Origin: Saprospiraceae bacterium
GTDB taxonomy: Bacteria; Bacteroidota; Bacteroidia; Chitinophagales; Saprospiraceae
Assembly: GCA_016714085.1 (NCBI GenBank)
Contig: JADJNW010000016.1
Span: forward strand, 124,001-188,000
Length of the DNA stretch: 64,000 nt
Reading direction: 5' to 3'
Shown: piece by piece, positions 27,203-37,126 of the stretch
How the letters are laid out: every line of letters starts with the position of its first letter
Numbering within the stretch: the stretch's first letter is position 1
The notes under the pieces: generated by a model
What the model saw: the letters and a program-made list of their open reading frames with translations, nothing else
Database searches by the model: none
What the model was told of the DNA's origin: nothing
Program-made: the position numbers and the translations under genes

Positions 27203-29596
27203 CTACTCATATCGCAGCACTTCCACTGGGTTTTTCCTTGCCGTGCGCCAGGTAAGCACACTCACGGATAATAAAGTTATTATAATCAATATCATAACTG
27301 CCCCCGGTATATAATACCATTGAAAAGAAATACGATAAGCGAAATTATCCAACCATTGCTGCCCGGCCCAATACGCTAAAGGTGCACCCACGATCAAGCC
27401 AATCAAAGTAAGCCAGATATTTTGTTTATTTAATTGTAATAATAAATTTTGTATGCTGGCGCCGAAAACTTTACGTACACCAATTTCTTTATTGCGTTGT
27501 TCTACGGTGAATAACATGATACCATACACGCCGATGCAAGAAATAAGTAATAAAATCGCCGTGGTCACTTGAATAAAAACACTCAATTGTTGTTCATTTT
27601 GATAAGCTTCTGCGACCACTTCATCCAGGAAATTATATTCAAATGCTTGTTCAAAATTAAATGATTTCCAAGTAAACTCTAATTGTGATATGATATTCTT
27701 TATATCTCCATTAATGCGTAATGCCAGTGCATTCTGGCGAGCGCCCTCTGTCATTGTCCAAATAATGGGTTCAATGGATTGACGTAATGATTGAAAATGA
27801 TAATTATTTACAACACCTATAATTTCGCCATTAAAGACAGAATCTTGGCCAATGTATTCGAGTCCTTTTCCGGGTACAGTTTCAATGCTTCCCAAGCCCA
27901 AATGTGTAACCGCTGCTTCATTTAGTATAAATTTATAATGTCGATCCGCAGGTGTATCAGTAAAATTGCGGCCTTGCAGGAGTTTTATATCATAAGTATT
28001 TAAAAAGCCAGGAGCAATATAATTGGTATTCAGTAAATAAACTTGATTAGAAGTATCTTCCGCCACTTGAAAATTAGCCTGAATATGCGGCGCAAACATC
28101 CCTGACAAAGCCGAAGAAGTAGCTTCCACGCCTGCGATTTGTGAGAAACTCGTTTTTATATTATTAATTTGTGAAGCCACATCCGGCGCGCCGATATCAA
28201 TCATTATTACTTGTTCTTTATCAAATCCTAAATCTTTATTTTGTAAGAAAAACATTTGATCCAACACAATCCACGCAGTTAAAATAAAAAAGATAGCAAT
28301 AGCAAATTGAAAACTTACCAGTACTTGTCGCAAATTAAATCGCCCGGAGGTCAATTGCTTGTTTTGTCGTAAACTTTCAAGTGGACTAAATTTGGATAAA
28401 TAAAATGCCGGATAAGCTCCGGATATTAATGCTAATATTAATCCCAATGTAAAAAGTAATAACCAATACTGATAATTATTTAGTACGCCTACTTGCAAAT
28501 CTGTTTCCAACCAAGCTTCTATTGGCGGTAATAATAATTTTACAGTGATACTGCTTAATATCAAAACGCCGAAAACAAGGACGATCATTTCTACCAAATG
28601 TTGACCCGCAATTTGCCATTTACCGGAGCCCAGTACTTTGCGCACCGCGATTTCTTTGGCACGCTTCGTACCTAATGCAACTGTAATATTGATGTAATTA
28701 ATAATAGCAATCATTAAAATAAGTACCCCAAGCGCAAGTAATCCAAGCAAAGTGCCCCGATTCCCTTTACGCCCGAAATCAAATTGATAATCCGAAGCAA
28801 AATAAATATTATGTAATGGTTGTAATTCCGGCTTTAAAGCTTGATGTAATGATGCATCAAATTCGGCTTTTACAAACTGCTGGATATTATCATTTATATT
28901 ATTAATTGAGGCAGCGTTATTTACTTTTACAAAAGTGGAAAGCCCTGGTAATAAAGAGGCATAATTATTATTTGAAAACCCCTCAACCATACGAAAAGAA
29001 GCAAGCATGGAGAATTCGATACTGGAATTGGGCGGCGGATTTTTAGCAACACCCGTGATCTTTACACTCAGATTTCCATTTGGTAATTGCAGGTTTAATA
29101 ATTTTCCAATCGGATTTTCTTTTGCAAAATAACGTTCCGCCAACTCTTCTGTAATAATCATTCCATCAGGATGATGCAATGCGGTATTGGGATCGCCTTT
29201 TATTAAAGTAAATGAAAAAATATCTAAAAAAGTAGAGTCTGCGAATAATATAATATTTTCATCAAATCGGGTGGTTTCATGCATCACCGTAGCAGGGAAA
29301 TAACGCATTCGGGTATAGGATTCGATTTGAGGGAAAAAGCGTTCAAGCCCATCGCCCAAAGGCCGTGAGGAAGCAGCGTATTTCAGTGTTTTATCTGTCA
29401 TGCTAACCAGGCAATTTACTCTTGCAATCCGATTGGATTCATGGTGAAAGCGATCAAAACTAAAATTATAATAAATGTAATGCCCTAATAATAAAAATGC
29501 ACTTGTGCCTAAAAATAAGCCAACAAAACTAATAAGATAGGGTACTCGATAACGAGCAAAGCTGCGGAATGCCTGTTTGATAAAATTTCTCAACAT
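27203..29596 (-). CDS. FtsX/MacB-like ABC transporter permease
   Basis: A 797-residue permease with two copies of the MacB periplasmic core plus FtsX layout: an N-terminal helix (residues ~20-42), a periplasmic domain, three helices around residues 285-400 (including KRAKEIAVRKVLGSGKWQI), a second helix pair and periplasmic domain, and three C-terminal helices with RNKEIGVRKVFGASIQNLLL. The ExxVRKxxGA segments are the family's coupling motifs. No ATPase partner is adjacent, common for this Bacteroidota family. The substrate is unknown; roles include lipoprotein handling and peptide or drug export. Confidence 0.9.
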   Translation of the reverse strand: MLRNFIKQAFRSFARYRVPYLISFVGLFLGTSAFLLLGHYIYYNFSFDRFHHESNRIARVNCLVSMTDKTLKYAASSRPLGDGLERFFPQIESYTRMRYFPATVMHETTRFDENIILFADSTFLDIFSFTLIKGDPNTALHHPDGMIITEELAERYFAKENPIGKLLNLQLPNGNLSVKITGVAKNPPPNSSIEFSMLASFRMVEGFSNNNYASLLPGLSTFVKVNNAASINNINDNIQQFVKAEFDASLHQALKPELQPLHNIYFASDYQFDFGRKGNRGTLLGLLALGVLILMIAIINYINITVALGTKRAKEIAVRKVLGSGKWQIAGQHLVEMIVLVFGVLILSSITVKLLLPPIEAWLETDLQVGVLNNYQYWLLLFTLGLILALISGAYPAFYLSKFSPLESLRQNKQLTSGRFNLRQVLVSFQFAIAIFFILTAWIVLDQMFFLQNKDLGFDKEQVIMIDIGAPDVASQINNIKTSFSQIAGVEATSSALSGMFAPHIQANFQVAEDTSNQVYLLNTNYIAPGFLNTYDIKLLQGRNFTDTPADRHYKFILNEAAVTHLGLGSIETVPGKGLEYIGQDSVFNGEIIGVVNNYHFQSLRQSIEPIIWTMTEGARQNALALRINGDIKNIISQLEFTWKSFNFEQAFEYNFLDEVVAEAYQNEQQLSVFIQVTTAILLLISCIGVYGIMLFTVEQRNKEIGVRKVFGASIQNLLLQLNKQNIWLTLIGLIVGAPLAYWAGQQWLDNFAYRISFQWYYIPGAVMILIIITLLSVSVLTWRTARKNPVEVLRYE

Positions 29597-29754
29597 GATG
29601 CGTCGGGTTTTAGTGTCTAAAAACGGATTTAATCGTTAAATAACTAAATTTTTAGAATGTAAAAAGCAAAAAATATCCTCTGTAAAACAGAGGATTGCGT
29701 TTAAATAAATTATAGATGTTTTTATTGCGATTTTTGGTGGGTGACGATTTAGAT

Positions 29755-30776
29755 TTACTTGATTTTAATAGAAATTTCGCTTATTTCATCGCCTTCACGG
29801 GGATTGCTTTTTTGAATGCGAAACTTTTCAGGTGGCAATCCTACCAGCATTAATTCTGTTTCTAATGCCAACATTTTATTTTGCAAATGATGTTTATTTT
29901 TCTCATTAATATAAAAAACAATTTTATATCAGGAAAACGATATATAATTTGAGCAATATTATATAAATAGCGATTGCACTGCTGTAATTCGCCGGAAGGC
30001 ACGAAAAATAAGTGCTGTTCGGGTCTTTGATCAATTTCTGAAAAATGAACTTTTTGAATTAATCTTGTAATAATATCTTTACTTTCAATAATATTAATGG
30101 GTGTTTTAATATGAAACGTTTCAATATTAGCCAATAATTGATGATTATTACAATCAATTGGTAATAATGGAGATGCATGATCTATCAGTACATTACCACA
30201 ATAAGGCATTTCGCCCTCGGCGTATTGAGCTTCGATCAAAAGGCGATTATAAGCTTGGGATGCTTGAACTTGAAAAATATAACGTTGCCAATCAGTATGT
30301 TCGATCAACGAAGTGGTTGCTAATAATTCTACCTTTTCACAATTATAAAATCCACCCCAAATTAATAATCGAACGGGTTTATCAAAATTGGTCGGCTGCC
30401 AGGTCGTGCGGCTAAGGCTCTGATAACGAGGCGATCGCGCAGCATATAACGAAAATTCATAACATTGCCCGATTATTAAAGGTTCATTCAGCCATTGGCT
30501 CACGCCCTCCTGCGTATTGTTATCGCGTACCACCATGCCAATATAAGTAGAACCATGCTGCGGCGCTTGCTCTACGCCAAAATTCCCCGAAGGATGCACA
30601 TCCGGTGGGGACTCGCCCATCTCGCCACAATAAAACCAGCCATAAGGCAAACGACTAAAGCCCGGCGTGCCTTCAAAAGAAGGGTTTTGTAAGAGAATTG
30701 GATCGGGCTGTGTAATATCCGAATGTAAAAAAGGTGCTGAAATTAAAAGAAAATTTATAATATGATGTGCAATCAC
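29755..30776 (-). CDS. Secreted protein with N-terminal lectin-like and C-terminal OmpA-like region, one frameshift
   Basis: A signal-like N-terminus (MIAHHIINFLLISAPF) precedes LLQNPSFEGTPGFSRLPYGW, the entry of a galactose-binding/jelly-roll-type domain seen in many Bacteroidota secreted proteins, ending near YCGNVLIDHASP. The C-terminal ~115 residues (from VHFSEIDQRPEQHLFFVPSG) resemble an OmpA-like fold, weakly. The first frame stops at 29862. Adding one base to the homopolymer at 29913-29918 gives KLFFYINEKNKHHLQNKM and continues to a stop at 29755, ending EISEISIKIK. Intact length would be about 340 residues. Function unknown. Confidence 0.66.
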
Positions 30777-30840
30777 TTTTTTCTAAATTAGTTTACTATC
30801 AAACGATTTGAATAGAAATATCATTGTTTAAACGGATTTA

Positions 30841-31302
30841 TTATGGCAATTTTCGCAATAATACAATCTGCCCCAAATGATACAAATCATGATGTATGAT
30901 ACCATGTAACATGATACCAAATTTATATTCCCGACCAGGAACTAATTCTCCTAACTTTTCATCGGGGCAATGTTCAAGCGCATTTAATAAATCGCTTTGA
31001 CTTTTTTGTAAACGATTGATCAAAGCCTGCCAATCTTCTTTTGTAATATTTGCAATAACCGGAAAATTCGTTTCGTGCGTTACATCAAATTCGATATTTC
31101 CATTTAGTTTTTGTGTAACAAATTCACGCCAGGTACTCATATGGGCTACAAGTTCGGCAATATTATGACTTTCAGGCAATTTTTTAATTACATCTTCCGG
31201 TTTTATTTCTACAAGAATGTCCATTACAGCAGGGCCATGCCAGGGCGTCCCTTCAAACGTATGACGGATAGTATTAATAATGCGGGTAATTTCTTTATTC
31301 AT
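30841..31302 (-). CDS. DinB family protein
   Basis: ATG at 31302 gives a ~153-residue protein of the DinB/YfiT four-helix bundle superfamily. Candidate metal ligands are the His in ELVAHMSTWREFV and two in the C-terminal GIIHHDLYHLGQIVLL, the typical HxxxH arrangement. DinB-like proteins include thiol-dependent transferases of unknown substrate. A longer open frame starts at 31374 but reads through an intergenic hairpin and is not preferred. It lies in a run of minus-strand genes of mixed function. Confidence 0.85.
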   Translation of the reverse strand: MNKEITRIINTIRHTFEGTPWHGPAVMDILVEIKPEDVIKKLPESHNIAELVAHMSTWREFVTQKLNGNIEFDVTHETNFPVIANITKEDWQALINRLQKSQSDLLNALEHCPDEKLGELVPGREYKFGIMLHGIIHHDLYHLGQIVLLRKLP

Positions 31303-31393
31303 CGTGTTTTTAGGAGGCAATTTAAAATAAAAATGCCATCCCGACAAGTCGAAATGGCACGTTGGAAAGTACATGGTATAGAATTACTTGATT

Positions 31394-31759
31394 TTAAAAT
31401 ATTTGACTCCAAGCTTTATTAATAGCCTCTGATTTTAGTTTTTCATAATTTTTCCATTGATTTTCAGAAAGTAATGACTTCAATTCTTTTTCTTTTTGTT
31501 TATTAATTTTCATGGATTTATTATATCTCGACCATTTACTCAGGTTTTTATTTAAAACCTCGGTTTGTATGATTCGAGCGTATTTCAAGTTTAACTCCTG
31601 AATAACAGACACTTGCTCCGGTCGTAAAGGCAAATCTTCTTCCATTTTCTGTGTCATTTTTTCGGCGCGTTCTTCCGGTGTGCCAGGATTTTCCATGGAT
31701 TGAGCCTGCAAATAATTCATTATTACAAGCAAGCTAAAAATACTGATGATTGTTTTCAT
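31394..31759 (-). CDS. Small secreted helical protein (Spy/CpxP-like)
   Basis: A 121-residue protein with a signal peptide (MKTIISIFSLLVIMNYLQAQ) and a charged helical mature part: TPEERAEKMTQKMEEDLPLR, then PEQVSVIQELNLKY and KELKSLLSENQWKNYEKLK. The pattern of two helical hairpins with LTxxQ-like spacing resembles Spy/CpxP-type periplasmic proteins of Bacteroidota. It may be a periplasmic chaperone or stress protein. It follows the PagL-like gene by 21 bp on the same strand. Confidence 0.72.
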   Translation of the reverse strand: MKTIISIFSLLVIMNYLQAQSMENPGTPEERAEKMTQKMEEDLPLRPEQVSVIQELNLKYARIIQTEVLNKNLSKWSRYNKSMKINKQKEKELKSLLSENQWKNYEKLKSEAINKAWSQIF

Positions 31760-31779
31760 GCTGATAATTTTAAGATTAT

Positions 31780-32495
31780 TTACTTAATTTTTATTGGTTT
31801 ATAACTAAATCCTAAATAAAACCATTGCTATCATGCCGGGATTGCGCTCTGGCCTTTCGTATCGCCATTGGAAATATGGACGCCGGCGCCGAATAATAAA
31901 GAAAAGCTTTTATCAATATTAATTTCTGCACCGATGCCATACTTGGGCGAGCCATTCCATTTAGTGCCCATGCGGGGTTCATTAAATTCTCCATAACCTG
32001 AAGTCGGCTGCGGAAATTCATTTAGGAAGTAAATAAGTCCTGCGCCGGATTCAAAAATAGGCGATAATTTTCTTTATTAATTGGTAAAAACCGCACCATT
32101 GGTCGGATCCCGAATCCCCAAGTATTATTAAACTCGTCTCTGGGATGATATACATTAAATTCTGCGCCGAGGTGTAACCAATTTCTCGTATGATAGAAAA
32201 AGCCAATATTATTTTGGCACATCGTCGTTTTAGGTAAATAATAACCTTTTGAAATGCCGCCTTCCGAGTAAAACGAAATACGATTTATTAATAAAGTATC
32301 ACGTTTTGTAAATAATAAACAAGCTGCCGCTGCTACTGCTGGAACAATGATGCCGCTACTCGTATGTAAATTGAGCGGATGAAACCCTAATGGATTTTCG
32401 TACCAATCTGTAAAAGCAGGATATTCGCCAAAGGACTGAGAATGAGCTTGTTCGAAAATAAAAATAAATAAAAAAATAATGATAATTGCTTTCAT
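31780..32495 (-). CDS. Acyloxyacyl hydrolase / PagL-like lipid A deacylase, several frameshifts
   Basis: The signal peptide MKAIIIIFLFIFIFEQAHSQ starts the gene; beta-barrel-like strands follow (WLHLGAEFNVYHPRDEF, TWGFGIRPMVRFLP). At the A5 run 32053-32057 one lost base ends the first frame; restoring it gives YRLFFESGAGLIYFLNEFP and continues to GAGVHISNGDTKGQS. About three more single-base losses near 31823-31846 are needed to reach RNPGHDSNGFYLGFSYKP and the stop at 31780. The HxSN...NPG order matches PagL-type outer-membrane 3-O-deacylases, with catalytic His and Ser. Intact length would be ~240 residues. The density of breaks is high, so true inactivation is possible. Confidence 0.68.
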
Positions 32496-32521
32496 GTTTA
32501 TCGGGTAATTTTTATTAAAAA

Positions 32522-33304
32522 TTAATAATTATGTAATGTTTTTATTTTTTCGAATGTTTGCTGATAGTCCGGGGCATTGGTTTTCATAATGGTGTCCCAA
32601 AAATTATAATATAAGCCGTAATTACAATTTGATCGTGCATGGTGCATATTATGATGCGTGGCGGTATTGAACCAGCGACCAATAGGGTGATACACAAAAC
32701 CTTTTGGGAATAATTCATAACCCAAGTGTCCCATTACATTAAAAAATAAAGACCAAGTTGCAAATAATAATAATATCAAAGGATGAAATGGTATAAAAAG
32801 TATGGATAAAGGTACAATTCCGATTTCTACAATCGCCTCCAAAGGATGAAAAGATAAAGACGCAAATGGCGTCGGATTATTAGAAACATGATGCACTTTA
32901 TGTAAAATTGGAAATAATTTATTATGATGCATCAAGCGGTGTATCCAGTAAAAATAGGTGTCGTGGATGAATGTTAATAAAAAGAATGAAAATATTAAAT
33001 ATCCCCATCCGTACTCATTTATATCGGTATAAATTTTGGTGAAACCTGCTTGCTTCAAAAAATGAACCCCGATTCCTAAAGAAGCAAAGATTAATGCGGT
33101 GTAAGCAGAGTGCTGAATTTCATGCCGAATACGCGCTGTTTTTGGGAATTTTGACTGTATTTTAAACTTTATAAAATTGGGCTTCCATATTACATAAAAT
33201 ATCATAAAAGCCAATCCCGCAAAAGTTGTATAGCGCAAGAAAACGAACAATGCGCCGAGCGCCCAGCCATTTAGTATGCCGAATTTTTCGATTAGAAAAT
33301 ACAT
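32522..33304 (-). CDS. Sterol desaturase/fatty acid hydroxylase family membrane protein
   Basis: A 260-residue membrane protein with three histidine clusters of the family: HDTYFYWIHRLMHH, HKVHHVSNNPTPFASLSFHP and HHNMHHARSNCNYGLYYNFWD. These bind the di-iron centre that hydroxylates or desaturates lipids. Hydrophobic segments around residues 15-38, 75-90 and 150-185 anchor it. Bacterial members act on fatty acids, sphingolipids, carotenoids or sterols; the substrate is not predictable. It sits directly upstream of the PagL-like gene, so both may act on membrane lipids. Confidence 0.9.
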   Translation of the reverse strand: MYFLIEKFGILNGWALGALFVFLRYTTFAGLAFMIFYVIWKPNFIKFKIQSKFPKTARIRHEIQHSAYTALIFASLGIGVHFLKQAGFTKIYTDINEYGWGYLIFSFFLLTFIHDTYFYWIHRLMHHNKLFPILHKVHHVSNNPTPFASLSFHPLEAIVEIGIVPLSILFIPFHPLILLLFATWSLFFNVMGHLGYELFPKGFVYHPIGRWFNTATHHNMHHARSNCNYGLYYNFWDTIMKTNAPDYQQTFEKIKTLHNY

Positions 33305-33395
33305 TTTATTTAAAGTTTAGAAGCTTATAAATCATGGAGTTGAGGAGAGAAGCCGGATTTTTGGCTGCCTCTCTGCTCTGACATCTGACTTCTTT

Positions 33396-34142
33396 TTAAT
33401 TCAGGTCAATTTCATAAGTCTGCCCATTAATGGTCACGATTGCAGTTCCATTGTCATTGAAAACAATAGTGCCTTCAAATCGGAAACTATTGCCGCCTGT
33501 GCTATTACCTGTAAGGAGGAACGTAGCGCTGCCGCTATCGACCCGTAGCGTACTTTTGTTGACCGTCAGGCTGCTAATGTTCATGGTTAATTCGGAGGTA
33601 AAGCTGTTTTGATTGCGAATTAGAGAAGTCTGGCTGCCATTGCGGGTGTACGTGCCATTGAGCGTCCATGCGCTGCCCAGCACGAGATTGCTGATCGTCC
33701 AATCGCTGATAGCGCTGTCTTCGGAAGCCATTCTTGATGTTTCGTACTCGCCGCTGGAAGTGCGATCAAAATCGAGCGAAGTCGGCACCATTGCGTTATT
33801 GCAATTTACTTTCCAATGCCAGGTCGTCGTGTAAGCAGCAATGACGCGGGTTTCATTGATCGAGCGTGTGACCGTCGAATCAAAAGTTACACCACAAGGG
33901 CCGCCAAATCCGTCTTTTTCAGTGTATTGCAAAGCAATGTAAGTAGCATCAGCCACTTCGCTGCCAATACCGGACGTACTGTTCATCAATGCTCCCTCGA
34001 TGACGGCTACTGCTTCTTCCTCGGAAATAATACTCGTCGTGTCGTTCTCATCCTTGTTGCAAGCGGTAAAGCTCATCGTAACGGCAATTAAAGCCAAAGC
34101 AAAAAAATGTAGATTGTTTTGAGAAAATAGTTTGATTTTCAT
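33396..34142 (-). CDS. Hypothetical lipoprotein
   Basis: A 248-residue protein with a lipoprotein signal (ALIAVTMSFTAC as lipobox, then NKDENDTT). The mature region is Thr/Ser/Asn rich with alternating strand-like segments (TWTISNLVLGSAW; SLTVNKSTLRVDSGSATFLL) and a clean terminal FEGTIVFNDNGTAIVTING, suggesting a beta-sheet domain. I do not recognise a family with confidence. It is probably anchored in the outer membrane. The 160 bp upstream are AT-rich and contain no clear gene. Confidence 0.75.
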   Translation of the reverse strand: MKIKLFSQNNLHFFALALIAVTMSFTACNKDENDTTSIISEEEAVAVIEGALMNSTSGIGSEVADATYIALQYTEKDGFGGPCGVTFDSTVTRSINETRVIAAYTTTWHWKVNCNNAMVPTSLDFDRTSSGEYETSRMASEDSAISDWTISNLVLGSAWTLNGTYTRNGSQTSLIRNQNSFTSELTMNISSLTVNKSTLRVDSGSATFLLTGNSTGGNSFRFEGTIVFNDNGTAIVTINGQTYEIDLN

Positions 34143-34303
34143 GGTCTTAAATGTTAATTAATGATTTAATTTTTAATTTTTTTGTTCTTGATGATACAAA
34201 GGAAATGGGAAATGATGGGCGAGACAAATCATTTCAATGAGTGGTAATAACCTTTCAACGAATGGAGTGAAATGTAAGATATTAAGATATTGGATATTAT
34301 ATT

Positions 34304-35539
34304 TTAGTCAAATTTCTTTTGCAACAACCAGATGTCGCGGAGATGAATATTTAGTGAAATACGGTGTTTTGATTCGATTAATAATCCTTCTGACAAAGTT
34401 CCCATATTCTGAAAAACATAATTAAATGTGACATGATGATACCTGCGCCGCAGCGGTATCGAAGCGCCAGCTGTGAAGCCCCACACAGGAAAACGCTGAC
34501 CCTCAACGATTTGATGATAATTTTGTAAAAAAGTGCCAGCGCGGAAGGACAAGGGTTGTTGGTAAAAATAATCGGTTTGTTCTAATGGCGACCATTCTGT
34601 GCCGAGTGACCACTTTAAAGTATTTTGTAATGCATTTTGAGACGGAATGTCAGCATTTTCCCAATTTTGATATTTTACATCAGATGTAATTAGCCAACGT
34701 TTATTATTCCACGAAATGCCAAAGCCTGCTTGTAGTGGCAATCGATAAGCACCTGCAGTTACATCTTCTTTTTCGATTTCCTCGCTCAAACTCTTGCGCA
34801 GCCAGGTTTCTTCGTGCGCCTTCATGTCGCTGCCCGGAGTAAGCGTAGCCCCCAGCACAAATTGATTTCCACTCAATCGAAATGCATATTGCAAACCGAT
34901 ATCTACTTGATAATCAATTAAATTGGTCTTTCTTTCTGTGGAAAAATCACCTAAAACGTCATCAGAACTGAATTCTTCTGTGCGCTTGATCGAACCAAAT
35001 AAAACCGAGGTATTAATTCCGACAGAAAATTGCTCGCTAATGGCAAAAGCATTTCCCCAGAAAACTTTATAAATACCGCCAGAACCCTTGTAAATAATGG
35101 AGTAAGGCGTTTGGGTCGCGCCATCTATTCTTGTTGCGCTCACATCATAAGCCACTTCGCTATAAGGCAACATTCCAATTATTGTGCCCCATCTACGGTT
35201 TGGTTGCATCCACAAAGCTAAATGCGATAGGCTTCCGCCGCTTTCGAAATTACTATTTTTGCCATCATAAGCACGATCAAGATCAAAATTGACGCCGAGA
35301 TCAAGCATAGCTGTCACCGGTTTTTGCATATAAACATTTGCGGCAGGATTTAAAGTATTTATAAAATTGGGTGATCGAAGCCCGATACCGCTATTTCCCA
35401 AGCCTTCCAACTGACCTATGGCTAAAGAATGCATATTTCCGATACCATAAGAAGAATAAATAGAATTACTGGTTTGTGCCAATAATATTGTAATAAAATT
35501 GGATAATAATAAGGTTGTTATGAATATTTTGCTTTTCAT
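34304..35539 (-). CDS. Outer-membrane beta-barrel protein (FadL/PorV-like)
   Basis: A 411-residue protein with a signal peptide (MKSKIFITTLLLSNFITILL then AQ), then SIYSSYGIGNMHSLAIGQLE and SGIGLRSPNFINTLNPAA, the opening of a Bacteroidota outer-membrane family related to FadL-type channels. Alternating strand patterns recur (FSVGINTSVLFGSIKR, RWLITSDVKYQNW, HHVTFNYVFQNMG). Function unknown, possibly transport of hydrophobic compounds. It is divergent from the DUF4270 lipoprotein gene; the 267-bp gap between them should hold both promoters but shows no perfect consensus. Confidence 0.8.
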   Translation of the reverse strand: MKSKIFITTLLLSNFITILLAQTSNSIYSSYGIGNMHSLAIGQLEGLGNSGIGLRSPNFINTLNPAANVYMQKPVTAMLDLGVNFDLDRAYDGKNSNFESGGSLSHLALWMQPNRRWGTIIGMLPYSEVAYDVSATRIDGATQTPYSIIYKGSGGIYKVFWGNAFAISEQFSVGINTSVLFGSIKRTEEFSSDDVLGDFSTERKTNLIDYQVDIGLQYAFRLSGNQFVLGATLTPGSDMKAHEETWLRKSLSEEIEKEDVTAGAYRLPLQAGFGISWNNKRWLITSDVKYQNWENADIPSQNALQNTLKWSLGTEWSPLEQTDYFYQQPLSFRAGTFLQNYHQIVEGQRFPVWGFTAGASIPLRRRYHHVTFNYVFQNMGTLSEGLLIESKHRISLNIHLRDIWLLQKKFD

Positions 35540-35805
35540 GATGTATTATTTAAAAAAACCGGAATAAATAACGCAGAAAGACATGATTAGCTGCCCACCC
35601 GTTGGTAGCGTATCATTCTTATTCAACCATCGTAGCTTTTTTATATTACGAACCAGGCTAAAAGCGCTATGAATGAGCGATTTTTAATAAAATATTACAA
35701 AAAGAGGAACTGATTGATAAATACACAGCGCTCGTTGAAATTATTTTTCAACTTGCTTTGCTCGCCTGACATTTGGCAAAGACTTTTAATGAAAACACTC
35801 GAAAC

Positions 35806-37119
35806 ATGAATATCTTTTTTGCAAGAGTTTATGATAAACGACTCTTATTATATACTTTATTATCAATTATTGCATTTATTGCATGCAATAAAAAAGAAGA
35901 CCTCGGCATTGACTTCTTCCCGGAAGAAACTTTTGATATTAATGTAATAGATACCTTCTCTCTTACGGTCTCTTCGGTATTATATGATAGTCTTATTACA
36001 GATCGCTTGGATCGGTTATTAGTTGGTAGCCATCTTGATGTACAATTGGGCAGAATTACTTCTTATGCTTATTGTCAGGTAGGATTGACAGAAGGCGATT
36101 CTTATTATTTGGAAAAGAAAAATATGCGTTATGATTCTCTTACACTGGCGCTAAAATATGATGGATATTCTTATTATGATACGAGTAATTTGCAAACACT
36201 TTATATTTATCGAGTGAGCGAAGATATTGAAATTGCGGAGGAAGACACGGCGCTTTATAATAAAAGTAATTTTTTCTTTACACGTCGCCCTTTAGGGCAA
36301 ATTTCATTTTATCCGCGCCCGAATAGCGGAGGGGAATTAGAAATTAAACTCGACGATAATTTGGGCTTGGCTATTTATAATCTGGCTATAGAGCGAGCCG
36401 ATGAATTGGCAAATAATGATAATTTTCAAGAATATTTCAAGGGCATTGTTTTGGCTGCGGATACTTCTCAAAGTGCTGCATTTATTGGCTTTAGCACAGA
36501 ATCTGAAATGCGTTTGCATTATACCGATTACTCGGAATTGCCCATTACGCAAGGTAAATATATATTTCCAATAGATGGCGGCCTTTATTTCAATCAAATT
36601 GAAACCAATCGGAGCGGCACCAATTTTGCAGAACTTACACCAATTACGCAAGAATTATATTCTTACAAATCTGATAACCACTCTTTTATCCAAGGAAGTG
36701 AAGGCGTAGCCATGCGAATAGAAATTCCTCATCTCACCGATTTATTGGCAGACGGTAATGATTTTTTGATTTCAAAAGCGGTACTTGAGTTTTATCCTAT
36801 TACAAAAGATTCAGAAAATAATCACTCGCTTCCATCGCAACTAAATGTTTTTTGGGCAAATAAGAATAATGAAATATTAGCATATAATAATTATGCTGCA
36901 ACATTATATACGGATGAAGAATATGGACGCGATACGCGCTATGAAGTAGATATAACGGAATTTATTCAGTATCAATTACAAGTGGAAGGCATAAATCATA
37001 ATGCTTTAATTTTTGAATTAAGCGAAGATTATAATACTTCGGTCAACCGCGTCATTATTGGCGATGCTAAGCATGAGCGTGGAATGTCTTTAAAAGTATA
37101 TATCATTTCAATTAAATAA
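35806..37119 (+). CDS. DUF4270 family lipoprotein
   Basis: With ATG 35806 the product is ~437 residues, with a lipoprotein signal (LLYTLLSIIAFIAC, then NKKEDLGIDFFPEE) and the DUF4270 architecture: LRDSL-like strands, DSLTLALKYDGYSYYDTSN, a long beta-rich body and a C-terminal VIIGDAKHERGMSLKVYIIS. DUF4270 proteins are outer-membrane-associated lipoproteins of unknown function in Bacteroidota. A TTG start 33 bp upstream is less likely. The kelch gene follows after 8 bp, forming an operon. Confidence 0.82.
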   Translation: MNIFFARVYDKRLLLYTLLSIIAFIACNKKEDLGIDFFPEETFDINVIDTFSLTVSSVLYDSLITDRLDRLLVGSHLDVQLGRITSYAYCQVGLTEGDSYYLEKKNMRYDSLTLALKYDGYSYYDTSNLQTLYIYRVSEDIEIAEEDTALYNKSNFFFTRRPLGQISFYPRPNSGGELEIKLDDNLGLAIYNLAIERADELANNDNFQEYFKGIVLAADTSQSAAFIGFSTESEMRLHYTDYSELPITQGKYIFPIDGGLYFNQIETNRSGTNFAELTPITQELYSYKSDNHSFIQGSEGVAMRIEIPHLTDLLADGNDFLISKAVLEFYPITKDSENNHSLPSQLNVFWANKNNEILAYNNYAATLYTDEEYGRDTRYEVDITEFIQYQLQVEGINHNALIFELSEDYNTSVNRVIIGDAKHERGMSLKVYIISIK

Positions 37120-37126
37120 ACTTAAA

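Noticed and set aside
31302..31374. N-terminal extension of the DinB gene
   Set aside because: The extra 24 codons read through an intergenic stretch; the Met at 31302 matches the family start.
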